Below are positions 22,412 through 35,174 of a stretch of DNA of 64,000 bases, one piece after another. Source of the DNA: Gymnothorax reevesii. Taxonomy: Eukaryota; Chordata; Actinopteri; Anguilliformes; Muraenidae. The stretch is taken from NCBI GenBank assembly GCA_029721435.1, contig CM056576.1, positions 70,263,876-70,327,875 of the forward strand, given 5' to 3'. Under the pieces are notes generated by a model. It was not told where the DNA came from. It did not search any database and saw only the letters and a program-made list of their open reading frames with translations. Both the position numbers and the translations under genes were made by a program. Position 1 is the stretch's first letter, and every line of letters starts with the position of its first letter.

Positions 22412-23512
22412 TAGGATATTAGGCAGCCCAGTTTGGGGTGGGCTGACTAAAGGCCTCTCGGAGGAGCTGGAGGGGGTACAAAAACAATGACGCAGGATTA
22501 TTAGCATTCTGGCTTCTCTTCCCTCGCTGCGTGAAAGGCACAATGAAGCAACCCTGCGCATCCCTTCCAATGTGCACACGGACAGTTAATCCCTGTTGCA
22601 GGGCTTTTTGCTTGCTGCCTCAATGCCCTCTTACTTTGTCGGCACAGGGAATTCATTGTACCCATGATTAGCACTAAGAGGTCTTTTATTTATTCCTCAT
22701 GCTCTCAAAGTGTTAGATGAATTACCTTTGTGTTTTTGGGTTTATGCTCTTGATTTTATGCCTTTGCTTATGATGTGATCAGCTGTAGTGTTTTACACAT
22801 TTCAGGATTCACTTCTTGAAACTGTGTTTTTTAATGATGCAGTGTCCTGCGTCGTCAAACTTCAGTACTTATAAATGTTTATTGTATCTCCACGATGATG
22901 ATAGTCGGGAGATACTATGGTTTAGTTCCAGGGCTACCGCCGCCGCCACGCCAGCAAAGATTTTCTGTTCCGGGCTCTAGAAGCAACAATTATAACAGGA
23001 ATTGTTTCTAATTTTGCACAGGTGAAGATATTTATTTAACAATGCTCAAAACCGATTTTCTGCAAATTTTTAATGTTCGATGTGGCTGCTGGCGATCATT
23101 TTGTCCGAAATTTGGGGATCAGGGAGATGCACGACTCGGTCCCTGATGCGACAGTGAGATCTAGTTTTGTCCTCATAATTTTGACACACCATTACAAATG
23201 AGAAATTTGAAAATGAGCAAACATTTATGTACTAATGTGGTCACAACTTGGCTAACAGTGCAATATTCAAGCTTAGTGCCTTATACATTCTCCATTCACT
23301 GATCATGCATATGCACTTGAATAACAATAGTTTCTTAGGACAATCTGTTCAAGATCTTGCATTATTGCATTACTGCATTTCTTATGCTTGGTCTCACATA
23401 TGTCTGAGACCAAGCACATACTTGGACGCATTCCTCTCAACAGAATTAAACTAGCTAAAGCTCTGCTCAGCTTAGCTCAGCTCAGCCTGAAGAGATTGTT
23501 ACTAGAGATGCA
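22412..23512. other. Intron sequence with one hairpin-ended repeat
   Basis: At 22890-22916 there is a stem GTATCTCC / GGAGATAC followed by text like that of the other hairpin-ended elements read in reverse. The opposite end may be near 23130 ('gggagatgcac'). No gene was recognised. Confidence 0.45.
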
Positions 23513-23780
23513 CCGATCCGATACGCGGATCTGATATCGGCTCCGATATTGACTAATTAGCTGGATCGGATATCGGGTGAATGAGGCCGATCCAGCATTC
23601 CGATCCAGTTATTTCTTATTTATTAATACCATACCCAGCGATAGAGTTACAGCCATCTAGTCACGTCAATTCTATGTTTGCAACGCCGGTTACGTCATCA
23701 CGCAGAGCACGCACAGCAGCTAGTGATGAGCAAACACAGAGCAGCATGGAGCAAGCGCTGGAGCGAGCCAAGTCTGCTAT

Positions 23781-24110
23781 TTGATACGCCAAGTTGACAC
23801 GCCAAAAAGTCCGGCTGCAACATGCAATATCTGCAACGCGACAGTTGCAAGGGGTGGTGATAAAGTTGGTAAATTCAACACCACAAACTTAAAAAAGCAC
23901 CTCCAAAAGCACCATTCTAAAAAGCACGCGGAGCTCGGAGCTAAGCCGGCAGAGAGTACAACGAAGAGCTAACTTTGGTGGATGCACTGGAAAGACGGGA
24001 GAAACTGCCAGCCAGCAGCAAGAAAGCAACCAACATAACAGAGAAGGTTATGGAGTTTATTGTTTTTGATTTGCAGCCCCTTTCTGTCGTTGATGACAAA
24101 GCAGGTCAGG
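23781..24110 (+). pseudogene. hAT transposase N-terminus with BED zinc finger
   Basis: The frame from 23781 gives KSPAATCNICNATVARGGDK, then FNTTNLKKHLQKHHSKKH, a C-x2-C...H-x4-H BED finger that binds DNA. After a frame change near 23970, VDALERREKLPASSKKATNI and TEKVMEFIVFDLQPLSVVDD follow; this is the usual next part of hAT transposases (ITEKI.EFI..D.QP.SVV). A GGTGAGC right after could be a splice donor. The catalytic core was not found downstream. Confidence 0.7.
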
Positions 24111-25439
24111 TGAGCAAAAAATGCTTACATTTTATTTAAGTTAGTTACCCGTTTCGATTTTCTAAATGTTTTGGAAGTGTTAGGCTACTTCTGTTTATTT
24201 TGAAATTTTGTTCGAGTTAAATAAACAACTTCTGTTTGTTGGGTTCACAGGGTTTTCCCCATATGTTAAACTGAAAGGCGTGCCGCCTCCCACCTTTCCG
24301 CGGCCGCCTGTCTAAAATTGCCGCCTTTCTCAAAAAAAAAAAAAAAAAAGCGTCATTATGATTTTGTAGTTAGTAAACGTGTATCTGTACACAGCTTAAA
24401 CTGACATGTATGGTTTTCCAACATATTGTGTCGATGCCATTTTGACTTCAGAAAATGCAAAAACATTAAATTATCACAGTGTCGATCAGTGTCTGTTGAG
24501 TTGTTGACAGTGGATTGTGTTTCTGGCGCGATGTTTCCGCAATGCGTGCAGCCTCACTTTCACGCACCGTCAAGCCCCCACGTTGTCAAGGCATCGTGGT
24601 CAGGACCTTGTGGTCACGGGTGCGGAGAGCGACATACTTGGATGACAAGTACCTGTATCCAACGATGTCAAACGGAACAACATACAACTGAACATCCTTC
24701 AGTTTGTGACAAAAAAAAGGTCATTAAGAATTAATTTTCAGTGAAATCTAGCATTTTATTGGCTTATAAATTGATATTTCTTCAGCAGACCTGTTTACTT
24801 CTACGATTTTTCCGTAGTGTCTACGGACTTTGAATGCAAAATACGCTCTATGGATCAGCTGTCAATTTTTGCGGTGACGGCAAAATTTCGATGTAATTTT
24901 CATAACATTGTAACGTTATTTTCCATAGAAGCATGGTGTCCAGACTATCATCGTTAATAAGGGACGTACTGATATGTGTTGTTCTGTTCAGTCAGCCTGA
25001 GCACTGGGGATTTAGCATGCCGGTGCCAGGCCAGAGGCTTTCACCGTTTTCGCAACTTGTTGACAGCTGAGCGGATTAGCGTAAATAGCGCTCCCCTTGA
25101 AGTCCAGTCAAACACAGGTCGGTCTGCATGTGAAAGGCAGTATCTTAACATACAGATTTTAGCAAATCGATTGTGGTTTCATTTCACAGCAAGATCAGTT
25201 GTTTAAAATAAATTTGCCCAGTGTTTTGGGACAATTACGATCCACGGGCATCATACATGACGTACCGATAAACGTGAGACTGTTAAAATCTTACATTATC
25301 GCCCTCGTTAGCGGCCGCGCTAATACGATCACCGTATAGCGTATATTCTTGATGTGTCAGTACATTGAATGATTGAGTGTGGTAGAAGAAAGTGTTTTAT
25401 GATACTGCACAATTAAGATAGTCTGTTCTGACAGAAAGA

Positions 25440-25560
25440 GTGACATTTGCTGCTAGAGACTAAGATTTTTTTGTCAGTGGGACATTTGCTGCTGGTGAAC
25501 AGAATAAATAAAAGAGAATTAATTTCTGTCAGTGTGACATTTGCTGCTAGAGAATGTCAC
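25440..25560 (+). repeat. Three-copy short tandem repeat
   Basis: The unit 'gtgacatttgctgctagaga' occurs three times with changes (25441, 25480, 25532), each preceded by a 'ctgtcagt'-like block. It lies inside the hAT. Confidence 0.6.
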
Positions 25561-27120
25561 TGGCAGTCGATTAATAAGAGAGAATTTCTGAAATGAAAAT
25601 TTACTTTGTTCTTTTATTTATTGCAATTAAATGTTTCCTAATACACCAGGGCTCTACAATTTGCATGTCTGCTACTCCAGAATTATTTGCGAGGCAATTC
25701 TACCAAAATGCGAATCTTAAATTACCTATGGCTCGCCTATATTGCAAATCAATCAAAAATTTAGTGGTTTATAAACCTTTTTGCATAAATACTTGTTGTA
25801 ATAGAAATCAAAGGAGCTCGTAGCTGCTTTAAGCCTTGTCATGTCCATTTCTGTCCTGAAATAAAAGCTAAGAACTTGTCACAAGTTGTGGTCAGCAAGG
25901 CACCCTTTCGAAAAGCATGAGCCTGACAGCCCCGGCAAGGCAGGTACCCATGTGTCAGGTATTCTCTTTTATCCCAGGAGAACCCATACATGCAGTTGCT
26001 GACTAGGTACTTCATGCATGGTAAGAGACTGGTTAAAGGCAACAATACACTACAGTCAAACTTGTGATTTTGATTCTTGAGATAAAACATTTTCATCTTC
26101 CTATAATTTGATTATTACTAAAATGAAAGTACAGTTGTCTGTCATATTGTTGCCTTTATGAGTTAGTAAAAGCAATGATTACTAAATCACAATTCTGTAA
26201 ACACAACACTGGTTAAGTTTCTTGGTTAATGTATTGCACAAGTTAGTTTTGCAAACTGATCCCTGTTCAAACAATTTTGGACCAAAACTACTTGTTATGG
26301 AGCCACTGATTACAGGTAAATAATTTATAACAAGGGTCCCAAAAATGCACCAGAATGCTGTTTTGAGGACTCTAATTTTCAAAAATTTTCCAGGGGAGGA
26401 CCCCTGGACCCTCCCTAGACAGGAGACCCCACCTCCCGCACCCACCCCCCCATGTTTATGTCAAGTCTGATGCCTCCACTCACATGGCGAGGTATACAGT
26501 TCATTCATTCAAGAGTAGTATCGGATCGGTATCGGATATCGACCAATATGCTCAGCCCAGGTATCTGTATCGGATTGGATCAGGAAAAAACTGGATCGGT
26601 GCATCTCACTACTTGCAGCTCTAATTCTGGATGACTGAGCTCCTTCCTTCTGTTTAGTGCAAAAGCGTTAGAACCTGGAAATGGCTCCATGAGGCTATAC
26701 TATTATTATCATCATTGTAAAATGTATACCTGTAAGTGATGACATTAATTTTCCATTCATGATACAGTGAAACAAGATAAAATCCTAATACATTATTAAT
26801 ATTAATAGCTTTAATTATGCAACACATTATTCACCTTTCTATGAATGAGATTAGAAATATGTTGTGCAATAGTTTATACATGGTTCTCGCAACTCATACA
26901 CGGTCAGCCCCATTAAAATATAACTATGCTTATATTTATCACCTTGCGCAGTTGTGCACAGTCTTGGCGGAAAAACATCAGTTATATCTCGCAACTGGAA
27001 GAAAACATAAATTGACACAGTTGTCTGTCTATGCGGGTATTGTCAGATGTAGCGCATGCAGAAAATCAGGTCCCAAGTCTTCTGAAGATCAGTGAATAAA
27101 TAATGGTTTTTATTACTTAC

Positions 27121-27197
27121 ATCAAATTGATCCAGTGCTGAGGCAGGAGTGTTCAAAAATGCTAGAAATGAGTTTTGGGGATCTGGGTGTTGCACAT
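27121..27197 (-). CDS. cdc42bpa: MRCK linker exon (SFLAFLNTP motif)
   Basis: This 77-bp exon encodes DVQHPDPQNSFLAFLNTPA, then SALDQFD. It matches the conserved MRCK linker motif SFLAFLNTP..ALDQFE between coiled coil and C1. The acceptor is gttcttttcag and the donor TTTGAT|gtaagt. Entry phase is 1 and exit phase 0. A phase-0 exit allows splicing to either the 15.9-kb exon or directly to the C1 exon at 7.5 kb. Confidence 0.92.
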
Positions 27198-27379
27198 CTG
27201 AAAAGAACAAAAAAACACACAAGAGCATAAGTACACTCAAAATACGCCCATCACACACATCGTCAGCAAAAACAATGAAGCGACTGAAGTATCTTCACAA
27301 ATGCTAGGCTGAACAAAGTGATATCCCATGTGAGGAAGCCGAATCAACTGGTGTCCAGGGGCCTGTTACAACCAATATT

Positions 27380-27582
27380 GTCCCTCTGACGCATAACGTC
27401 CCACCAACGCAAAATGTCCCACAGAGGGACATTATACGCCGACCATTCTAACTGATAATGTCTCTCTCAACGCATAATGTCCCAATTTTTCAAACCAATA
27501 GCGTCACACTTTTGACGCATAATGTCCCACCAAATTGCTCACTGATAACGTTGCAGCAATACTGACGCGTAATGTCACACCT
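27380..27582. repeat. Degenerate tandem repeat of 'GACGCATAATGTCCCACC'
   Basis: Two alternating motifs, 'gacgcataatgtcccacc' and 'actgataatgtc', occur about four times each with changes. The spacing is about 30-55 bp. The first copies also contain the inverse 'gggacattatacg'. Its origin was not recognised. Confidence 0.6.
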
Positions 27583-28140
27583 TCAGTATTTAGGCTATTG
27601 ACTAGTTGGGTGGTATGGGCCTGATTGACAAAGTTTTTACAGGTGACCATTATCTTTGACCTTGACATTTACCGTCAAGATCATTGTATATTCTGTATTT
27701 TAATTCATTGTCAGACATTGATGATGGACATTTACCGTCTTCGTGGTCAGCCATTTCCCATGATATGATTTAGATAGAATTTATGCCCCACCGGCTTAAT
27801 GGGAAACATATGAAGTTTTACACTGATTGGTTATACACAGTGAAAGACGGCATGATTATGCATGCGCTTACTCGGCTAGACACTTGAGAAATTGTAATTG
27901 AGATTTATGTTAGTATATGTATTCTTGTTGGTTGTAATAAGGCCAGAGAGGAATTCTGGAGGAAAATTGCGGACGGTGTACATGCGCGAGTCCTCTGATG
28001 AAGGATTAGTGGAAATCACTTTAGTTTCTCGGCCAAATGAAACAAAGTGAAATTAAATTATCGATTGAATATTATCTGACTGATAAATAGAAATAGTAAA
28101 CTCCATTTTAATATTTTCTTCATTTTTAGTTAAAGCATTT

Positions 28141-28270
28141 CAGCCCGCCCCACCCGAAGGGTGAGGGCAAGGGGTATTGTTTTTGGTTCGGTTTGTTTGT
28201 GTGTTTGTGCATTTTTTTCTCTGTTTGTTTGTTTGTTTGTTAGTTAACACTCTAGTGGCAAAACTAATGG
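28141..28270 (-). mobile_element. Hairpin-ended element, 3' end
   Basis: On the minus strand a stem CACCC-TTC-GGGTG at 28152-28166 is preceded by a run of CAAA units, the inverse of GTTTGTTTGTTTG. This is the same design as 50042-50320. Its other end was not found. Confidence 0.45.
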
Positions 28271-29855
28271 GCACATTCACTCCAAATTCAGTTTAGGGAT
28301 TGCCACTGGCCCAGAATAGATCCCTATTAAATTTTGTACAAGTAGGTGCAAGTTTGGGTTTGTTGTGCCTGGCACCACTTGTTTCCATTGCTTTTCCTTT
28401 ATACAGCTTGATTTTATAAAATCGTATTCCACCAGTAACCCTAACCAGTTGCACCATTGCAAATTTACAGTCCTGTGGCATAAAATACAATTTAATAGTG
28501 GAATACGCTCTAATAGTTGCAGTGCCAGTACTGTCAAGAGGACATGGCAGCAAGTTAAAGCAAAGCATGAGAACATTTTTCAAAGTGGTACGCCCTACGC
28601 TGCTTTGCTTTCATAATTATTTAAACTTAATGGTATGCTGTGTAAAATTTATAGCGTGGCATACAATATTCTTGCTCATATTTTCTGCATCACCACCTGA
28701 ATGTTGTCAGTTCCCGTGGCAAAAATAAAAAATAAAAACGCAACGTTATGCATACTGTTTTTGTAACTAAGTGCCTCTCTTTGCTAAATTGCCAATATAT
28801 GGCTCCAGTAAATTCCATAAGTAACAAATTCGCTCAGCTGAGAATCTGTAGCGTTCATAGAGAATATCGTCAGAAAAAGCAAACAGGTCATGCCAGCCTC
28901 CCTGTGAAGAGAATCGCGTACGTTTCGGCCACCAAAGTCCACAGGATTATTCAAGAAAGGTGTTGCCAACTTCAAAGGAGGCGCTTAGTGATAAGGCAGC
29001 ACGACCTGCCAATTGCAGCCAAAACTCTGCACAAAACCTGCTTCCAACCAGGTTAAGTTTGCAGCGTTTAAAGAGAGGCACCTTCTGGCATTGAAAAGCC
29101 AAGGTTTAGGCTCAAAATACCTTGCTAACCCATTTATCTTGCTGTGTAGTATACCCCCCAGGCTCTGAGGAGCCTCATTTTTTTTTCGGGGTCGCAATCA
29201 GGGCTGGCGATTGGCATAGGCGATACAGTCACCCTTAGCCTCAAGAAAAAAAACGAAAAAAAAAAAAACAACTAATAATTTTCGTTGCCCATTGGCACAC
29301 TCCCTTTGTGTGTTCTATCTTGAAAAATACTAACTGACTCTTGACTAATCACAGAATTAGAACATGAAATAAAATAAAACATGTTTACTACGCATGATCA
29401 TCTTAGGGCACCCCCTCAGCCACAACCAGATCCTCAAGCAGACGTTTGTGTTAATAATTCGGGGGGGGTTCGCGTTATGTTAGGCAAGTGTTCAGCTGCT
29501 GCATTGATCAGCTTGATGTTGATTTTCTAAATGAAGAGGTCAAAACTTTCTGGTGCGCAGGGACGAAAATGGAGAGAAGAAGAAAAGAAAAAGAAAGCCC
29601 AGTATAGAGGCAAGTGTCATCTCAGCCATTATAGTTTAAATTGAAATAGTATTGTGCATCGCCTAATACTGGATGTTTCATTGCTGCCACTCAGCTATTG
29701 CTAGCCAGCAACTGTTACTTTGCTAGCTTTCTAGCCAAGTTGTATTGCTAGCTAGCGTAACTTCACTGATAACTATATATCTTTACTAAAATCATGGCCG
29801 TAACCGCCATTGAGAACACGTTTTTTCACCCTCACTGTGTCCGTTTATTCAGCAA

Positions 29856-29858
<3 letters not shown>

Positions 29859-29887
<29 letters not shown>
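29859..29887 (+). repeat. (GT)n microsatellite
   Basis: A perfect GT run of about 14 units in the MRCK intron. Confidence 0.95.
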
Positions 29888-29888
<1 letters not shown>

Positions 29889-30003
29889 TTGTGCGCATGT
29901 GCAGGCCCGGCTCTAGCTCTTTGGTTGCCCCAGGCGAGATTTGAGTTTCTTCGAGTTTACTGGGGGTTTAAAAACAAATAAGATTGACTATAATAGTAGA
30001 ATT

Positions 30004-30235
30004 ACATATTGTCAATACCATGTCGAATTTTTGCTTCAGAAAACTGATTTTTCTTAACTACTGATTGGGATACCGTTGGCTCACTGTAGCTGAAGTGCCT
30101 GCTGGAGAGGACAAAGATTATTTCTGTAGCAAGGGATACATTTTTTTTTTTTTGAACTGCTGGATAAATACTATGGGCAAGTATATTGAGCATTTTGCAC
30201 ATCAGGTTTTAGCTGAGGAGTTTTACTCTGGCAAA
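30004..30235 (+). mobile_element. Partial third copy of the TTAA-type element
   Basis: It shares 'atgtcgaatttttgcttcag', 'aactgctggata' and 'attttgcacatcaggttt' with 6940-7130 and 58600-58800. Only this inner-right block is present and no terminal repeat was found. Confidence 0.65.
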
Positions 30236-31788
30236 TTCTGAAACGCGTTGCTTAATACCCCTCGGCCCGGACAAGATTTCCTGCCTCAAGGTCACATCCA
30301 CGTGTCACAGTGAGTTACCATACCAAATTTAGTGAAGCAGCAATCAGTAGTTGTTGAGTACTGACCCAGACAAAATTTCCAGCCTCAAGGTCACAGTGCT
30401 AAGGTCAAACGAGGAAATCCAGCAAAAAACATGACGCTGCACATCTGTGTGTCACTGTGAGTTACCATACCAAATTTGGTGAAGCTGCGATATCTAGTTG
30501 ACGAGTACTGACCCGTTCAATATTTCCAGGGTCAAGGTCACAGAGCTAAGCTCAAAGGTTAAAGGTTTTTTTTCACTAAAATGAATTAGAAGTCGGTAGA
30601 ATAAGGCACTGTAACAGTAGGCTAATTTGTTTGCATGAAAATAACACGTAAACACTGAATTAAATTCGTTGTTCATTCTGGCTTCCTCTGTAATTTTTGT
30701 CACGGGCCGCCACTGCTCCTATGGAGACAATGATGTAGAACTAATACATATTGCAGATGGGAGGGGAACATGACTCCACACCTTGTGTATTTCCACAAGC
30801 AGAAATAATCAATGACCACCTTTTAATCACGAGGATGAGGGTGTACACAGTCTCATTGTTGAGGGATTCCGGCTTTACACCTATGGACCATTGTTCAAGG
30901 TGTTGAACCAACGTTACTTAATTTCCATTCCATATGAAGAATGAAAGAAGAGGAGGAGCTCCAGAAAATATATGGTACCAGACCCACCTGGTTTCTTTGA
31001 CGAGCATTTCTAGCCCACGTATGTGAAACACAAGCATATCTGGAAGGTCATTTTTATGACACTAGTATCTAGCTGCATGCCAGTCATTTTCCAAGTCTTC
31101 ACTGTGCTCCAGTTTAAAACTAAACCAGATTTGACCCAGTCTTCAGATTTGACCCTTCTTTTATAAAGTCTGGGCAAGTAATTGCAGTTTGAACAAATGC
31201 TTTGCTGGTCTCATTGCTGATGTGTGTTTATGGTTGGTTTTTAATCAGTAGTATTTAATAAATGAAATTATTATTTACAAGTAGGTTTTTGTGTTTACAT
31301 TTTTTTTTAATTTTATCAAAATATCTGAATCCACTCTGTGGGGCGAATATGAAGCTGTGAGATAAGGAGGGGGTCAAATACTTGTTCTTTGTGCTGGAGC
31401 TCAGAACAGACATATCTGTAAATTTAGAAGCTGGAAGACATGATAATTGAGTTTTGTATACTTGTTGTGTGCTTTTTTTACGTCTCAAGTGTCCATGATG
31501 TGTCCCAAGTTCTTATGCAAATACTCTGCTCCAAAGATGGATTTCAGTCATGTAAAATTGCCTTTTGCTTGCATTGAGAGACCAGGCTAGTGCGGCTTAC
31601 CTTTCCTTCTCACTGAAGCCTTACAGAGCCAAATTCACACTTACAAGATTACGTTATCATCCTAGTCAGTTCTGTCACCATAGGTGTGTAATAGATGGAG
31701 TGGCCACAAGTATAGCGCTGTCAAAACAGGTGGAGCACATGCAGGTGGGAGGAATTCTGCAGGCAGCACTGTAAGCAACAGTCCTTAC

Positions 31789-31880
31789 CCTTCCGCAAGC
31801 GTAGCTCTTCTACCTCATTCTTCAGCCTCACATTATCAGATTGCAGGTCTTGATTTTTACTCTCAGACTCCTGCAGTTTG
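31789..31880 (-). CDS. cdc42bpa: MRCK coiled-coil exon
   Basis: This 92-bp exon encodes (C)KLQESESKNQDLQSDNVRL, then KNEVEELRLRKG. It corresponds to the family stretch CKLKDSEKKNLELLSEIEQL and is the last helical piece before the linker to C1. The acceptor is tctctccag and the donor AAGG|gtaagg. Entry phase is 2 and exit phase 1; the trailing G pairs with AT of the next exon to give Asp. Confidence 0.9.
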
Positions 31881-32397
31881 CTGGAGAGAAAAAGAGTGGA
31901 GTCCTACATCAGATACTGTTGGCAAGGAAAAGGAGCAGAGTGACATATGAGATGAACAAAGGGGAGCCATAATTTTAAGGCACCGGGAGGGAATGGCAGC
32001 ATTGAAACAGACTTAGGCCTGTATTACTGACGTATGAGAACGAATTAACATGACTGTACACTTCTTTAATCCGACACCATGCACCTCAAGACGAACACTG
32101 AAATATTGAAATATACATGCTCCGACCTGACACTAAAATTTACACAGAATAGGCTGAGCCTATTTATGTAGAAATGTTTTTGTACAAAAGTTACTTCCAA
32201 CAGCTCATGAGCAGACTGCTGAAATACAATAAAAATAAGACCAAGAGTCCTGTAGCTTACCAGAAAGTGATCTTAAAGTGATGATAAAAGATATGAAAAT
32301 TTCATGTTGAGTTTGACCTTGAAGGTCAGTGTCAAGGTCACAAAATAAAAGTTCACATATATTTATTAGACCTCCAGTAATACAATCCTCAGCTCTG

Positions 32398-34245
32398 AAG
32401 CAGTTTTGGTGATACAATTCATTGAAAATTCAATATGACAATTTTGAACTAGAGGTCACAGAAGGTCAATTTGAGGTCAGCAAATGGACTTCATATACGA
32501 CTTTCTAAATGTCTCTACACAAACCCTGGCTCAATCTGTGACCATTTTGGTGATACAGGTCATTGTAATTTCACTGTCCAGTTTGACCGTCTAAGGTCAC
32601 TGACAGTCAAGTTGAATGTTACCTAATCAAAGTTCAAATGTAAGCAATATGTCATATTGACACATTCAAACTTCCTAGACGTCTGTCACACAAACTTAGG
32701 CTCCATCTGCGACCATTTTAGTGAGTCATTGAAAATTCACTAGGTCACATTTGACCTTTGAAGGTAAATACGAAGGTCACCAAATGAAAGGCCATGTATG
32801 ACTTCCGATATGTCTGTGCTTCAAACCTAGGCTACATCTGTGACCGTTGTGGCAATAAAAGTCAATGTAATTGTATTATGGCAAGTTTGACCTTCAAAGG
32901 TCACCAACAGTCAAGTCGAATGTCACTAAATGAAAGTTCATGCGTGACATCCTGTAAGTCTGTAATACAAACTTAGGCTCCATCGGTGACCTTTTTAGTG
33001 ATACAAGTTATTTGCAAGGTCAAGTTTGACCTTCGAAGGTCCATAAGAAGGTCACCAGTTAAAAGCTCATATAAAACTTCTTATACGTACGTCTTCAATA
33101 CAAACCTACGCTCTATCTGTAACAATTTTGGTGATAGAAGTAACTGAAATTTCATTGTAAAGTTTGGTCGCTGAAGGTTACTGAAAGTCATGTTCAAGGT
33201 CATCAAATGAAAATTCATGACTTCCCAGATGCCCACAAAAGAAACCTAAGCTCTATTTATAATAATTTTGGTCATACAAGTCATTGAAATTTCACCATGT
33301 GAAGTTTGACCCTCAAAGGTCACTGAAGGTCAAGTTCAAGGCCACCAAATGAAAGTTCATATGTGACTTCCTATAAGTGTTCAATACATATACGTTCCCA
33401 ATCTTCTATATTTTCAAGCCTAGAAGCCTTTAAAAATTGTAACACTTTGCTTGACCTCAAGTTTGACCTTTCAAGGTCATCTGAGGTCAACTTCAACACA
33501 GCCAAAATAAAGGTCATAGATGACTTCCTAAATGTCAAAGGTACAAACTTAATCTCTATATCTGCAACCATCTGGCCTCCACAGCCCGTCTTGCATATTC
33601 TCCATAAGATCCAATGTTAAAGTACAGCGCCCCAACTAGACCCACTTCCATCGATTCAATCAAAATGGCACTCGCTCTACACATAAAGTGTATCAAGGTG
33701 AGTTGATTGCCAGATTTACAAAAAAAAAAAAAAGTTATTGGACACTTTTTTGAGAAATCATTTTTTGAAATTTCAAGTCCTATCTTTTAACATTGTAAAT
33801 ATTTTCCTTGACCTCGAGTTTGACTTTTCAAAGTCATCTGAGGTGAACTTAAACATAGCCAAAATTCAGATCATATACGACTTCCTATGTCGATAATACA
33901 AACTTAATCTCTATCTGCAACCATTTGGCCTCCACAGGCCATCTTGCATATTCATGAAGTACAGCGCCCCCACTAGACCCACTTATGGTGCAGTTTTTGA
34001 GAAATAATTTTTTTTTTTATTTCTCAGTCTTATCTTTAACTCTGGAGCCAAAATTTGAAGGCCCCATAAAATGGATGAAAATGATTCAATCAAAAATCCG
34101 AAAGAAAAAAAAAAAACATCTGGAGATATGGTCTAGTAGTATGTTATAGCAAATTTATACAAAAATTCGTCTGGCCAAAAAAAAGAAAAAATGTTCTGAA
34201 CGACAGATGCCACACCACCACAATAGCTTATCCTCCCATAGCCAC
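32398..34245 (+). repeat. Long element with a ~142-bp tandem array, copy 1
   Basis: Six or more degenerate units of about 130-173 bp carry 'gaccattttggtgatacaag', 'gtttgaccttcaaaggtcac' and 'aaatgaaagttcatatgtga'. A unique right part follows (33561-34245) with 'ttgcatattctccataagat' and 'acagcgcccc'. The right part and several units recur at 43715-49020, so this is one dispersed element about 1.85 kb long. It has no coding frame. The class is unknown to me; no terminal repeats were found. Confidence 0.65.
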
Positions 34246-35025
34246 TGAAGTATCTGTCGAGTGTTCTTTGGCAACTGAGGTTAGACTTACCTAATTTTAG
34301 GGCCTGATAAGGACCAGGGGCCGTATTCATGTCAGGACATTTTCCGCCAATGGAGCATAATGGTTCATTTCCATCTTTCTCAGTGAACATAAAATCGTTC
34401 CCCCAATGCATAAAAGCGGAATGTCGTCCATTACCATGCCAAGACTGAGCTTTTCAACGAGGCCTAGTTTGTGGGCTTTTGAAAGTAAAAATGTATTTTA
34501 AGTTTGAAAATAGACAATAATTTTGGCACTAAATATGATTGCTTTGATTGCGCATTTATGGCTTCTAGCTGATAATTTTGTTACCTCTGAATTCAGAGCT
34601 GGCAAGAAATGATTGTATAGGTGGCAAATATAGCTTGAACTGGCTTATTACAAGACCATTGTAAAATAAATAATTTATGATAGAAATAAATCCTACATAA
34701 AGTGTACTTTAAAAATACACTTTTTTCCACATAGGCCATAATATATAGCCCATTTTAAGTATGCCCAAAATATTTCCTGGAAAGCAAACTGCCTGATATT
34801 TATTTTACCATACTGTGGTGAATTACTACCTCATTTGCAGATCAGTTAGGCTATTTTGTGAAACTAGAAGGAATGCAATTCATTAATGCATTAACCTGCA
34901 TTAATGAATTGGGGTTTAGTCAAATATCCTTTGGTATATTTTTCTAGACTTTTTTGAGTTGCTAACAACTTGCATGACTCGCAGTTCTCAAGCAATTTCA
35001 ATACTTCTCAGAAAGCTTGACCCAC
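34246..35025. other. Intron sequence, no gene recognised
   Basis: This is AT-rich sequence before the coiled-coil exon at 35026. Nothing else is supported. Confidence 0.5.
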
Positions 35026-35174
35026 CATTCTGTGGAGATGCAGGCAGCCTTGACTTTGTTCAGCTCATCCTGGATGGCCTGCTTGGCCCTGATCTCAGCA
35101 TCCAATGCAGACTGCAGCTCTAGCCGGGCTGACATGTCCAGCTTGGCAAAGCGACGAATCTTCCAGGGCATGTC
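35026..35174 (-). CDS. cdc42bpa: MRCK coiled-coil exon
   Basis: This 149-bp exon encodes [20 protein letters not shown], then [20 protein letters not shown] and VKAACISTE. This is the end of the main coiled coil, conserved almost residue for residue in MRCK. The acceptor is cccttttag and the donor AATG|gtgggt. Entry phase is 0 and exit phase 2; the split codon gives Cys with the next exon. Confidence 0.93.

Larger units (their letters stand above)
23513..26608 (+). mobile_element. Decayed hAT transposon
   Basis: The left end is TAGAGATGCACCGATCCGAT and the right end ATCGGTGCATCTC, near-exact inverses. Sub-terminal copies of 'ggatcggatatcg' occur at both sides (23562, 26525). A BED zinc finger typical of hAT transposases lies near the left end. 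The rest of the transposase, with its dimerisation region, is absent or beyond recognition. Other sequences have inserted, among them a 'gtgacatttgctgctagaga' triplicate at 25440-25555. An 8-bp target duplication could not be settled. Confidence 0.75.
28271..31788. other. Intron sequence with scattered repeats
   Basis: Bases 30004-30235 are a partial copy of the TTAA-type element's right part. A (GT)14 microsatellite lies at 29859-29887. Two 148-bp spaced copies of 'gtgagttaccataccaaattt' lie at 30309 and 30457. At 29531 a short frame MKRSKLSGAQGRKWREEEKK resembles the start of some hAT transposases, but nothing follows. No host exon was recognised. Confidence 0.5.

Noticed and set aside
22064..34245. 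Regular repeats considered as a CRISPR array.
   Set aside because: Units are long and degenerate with no unique spacers, and the setting is a vertebrate intron.
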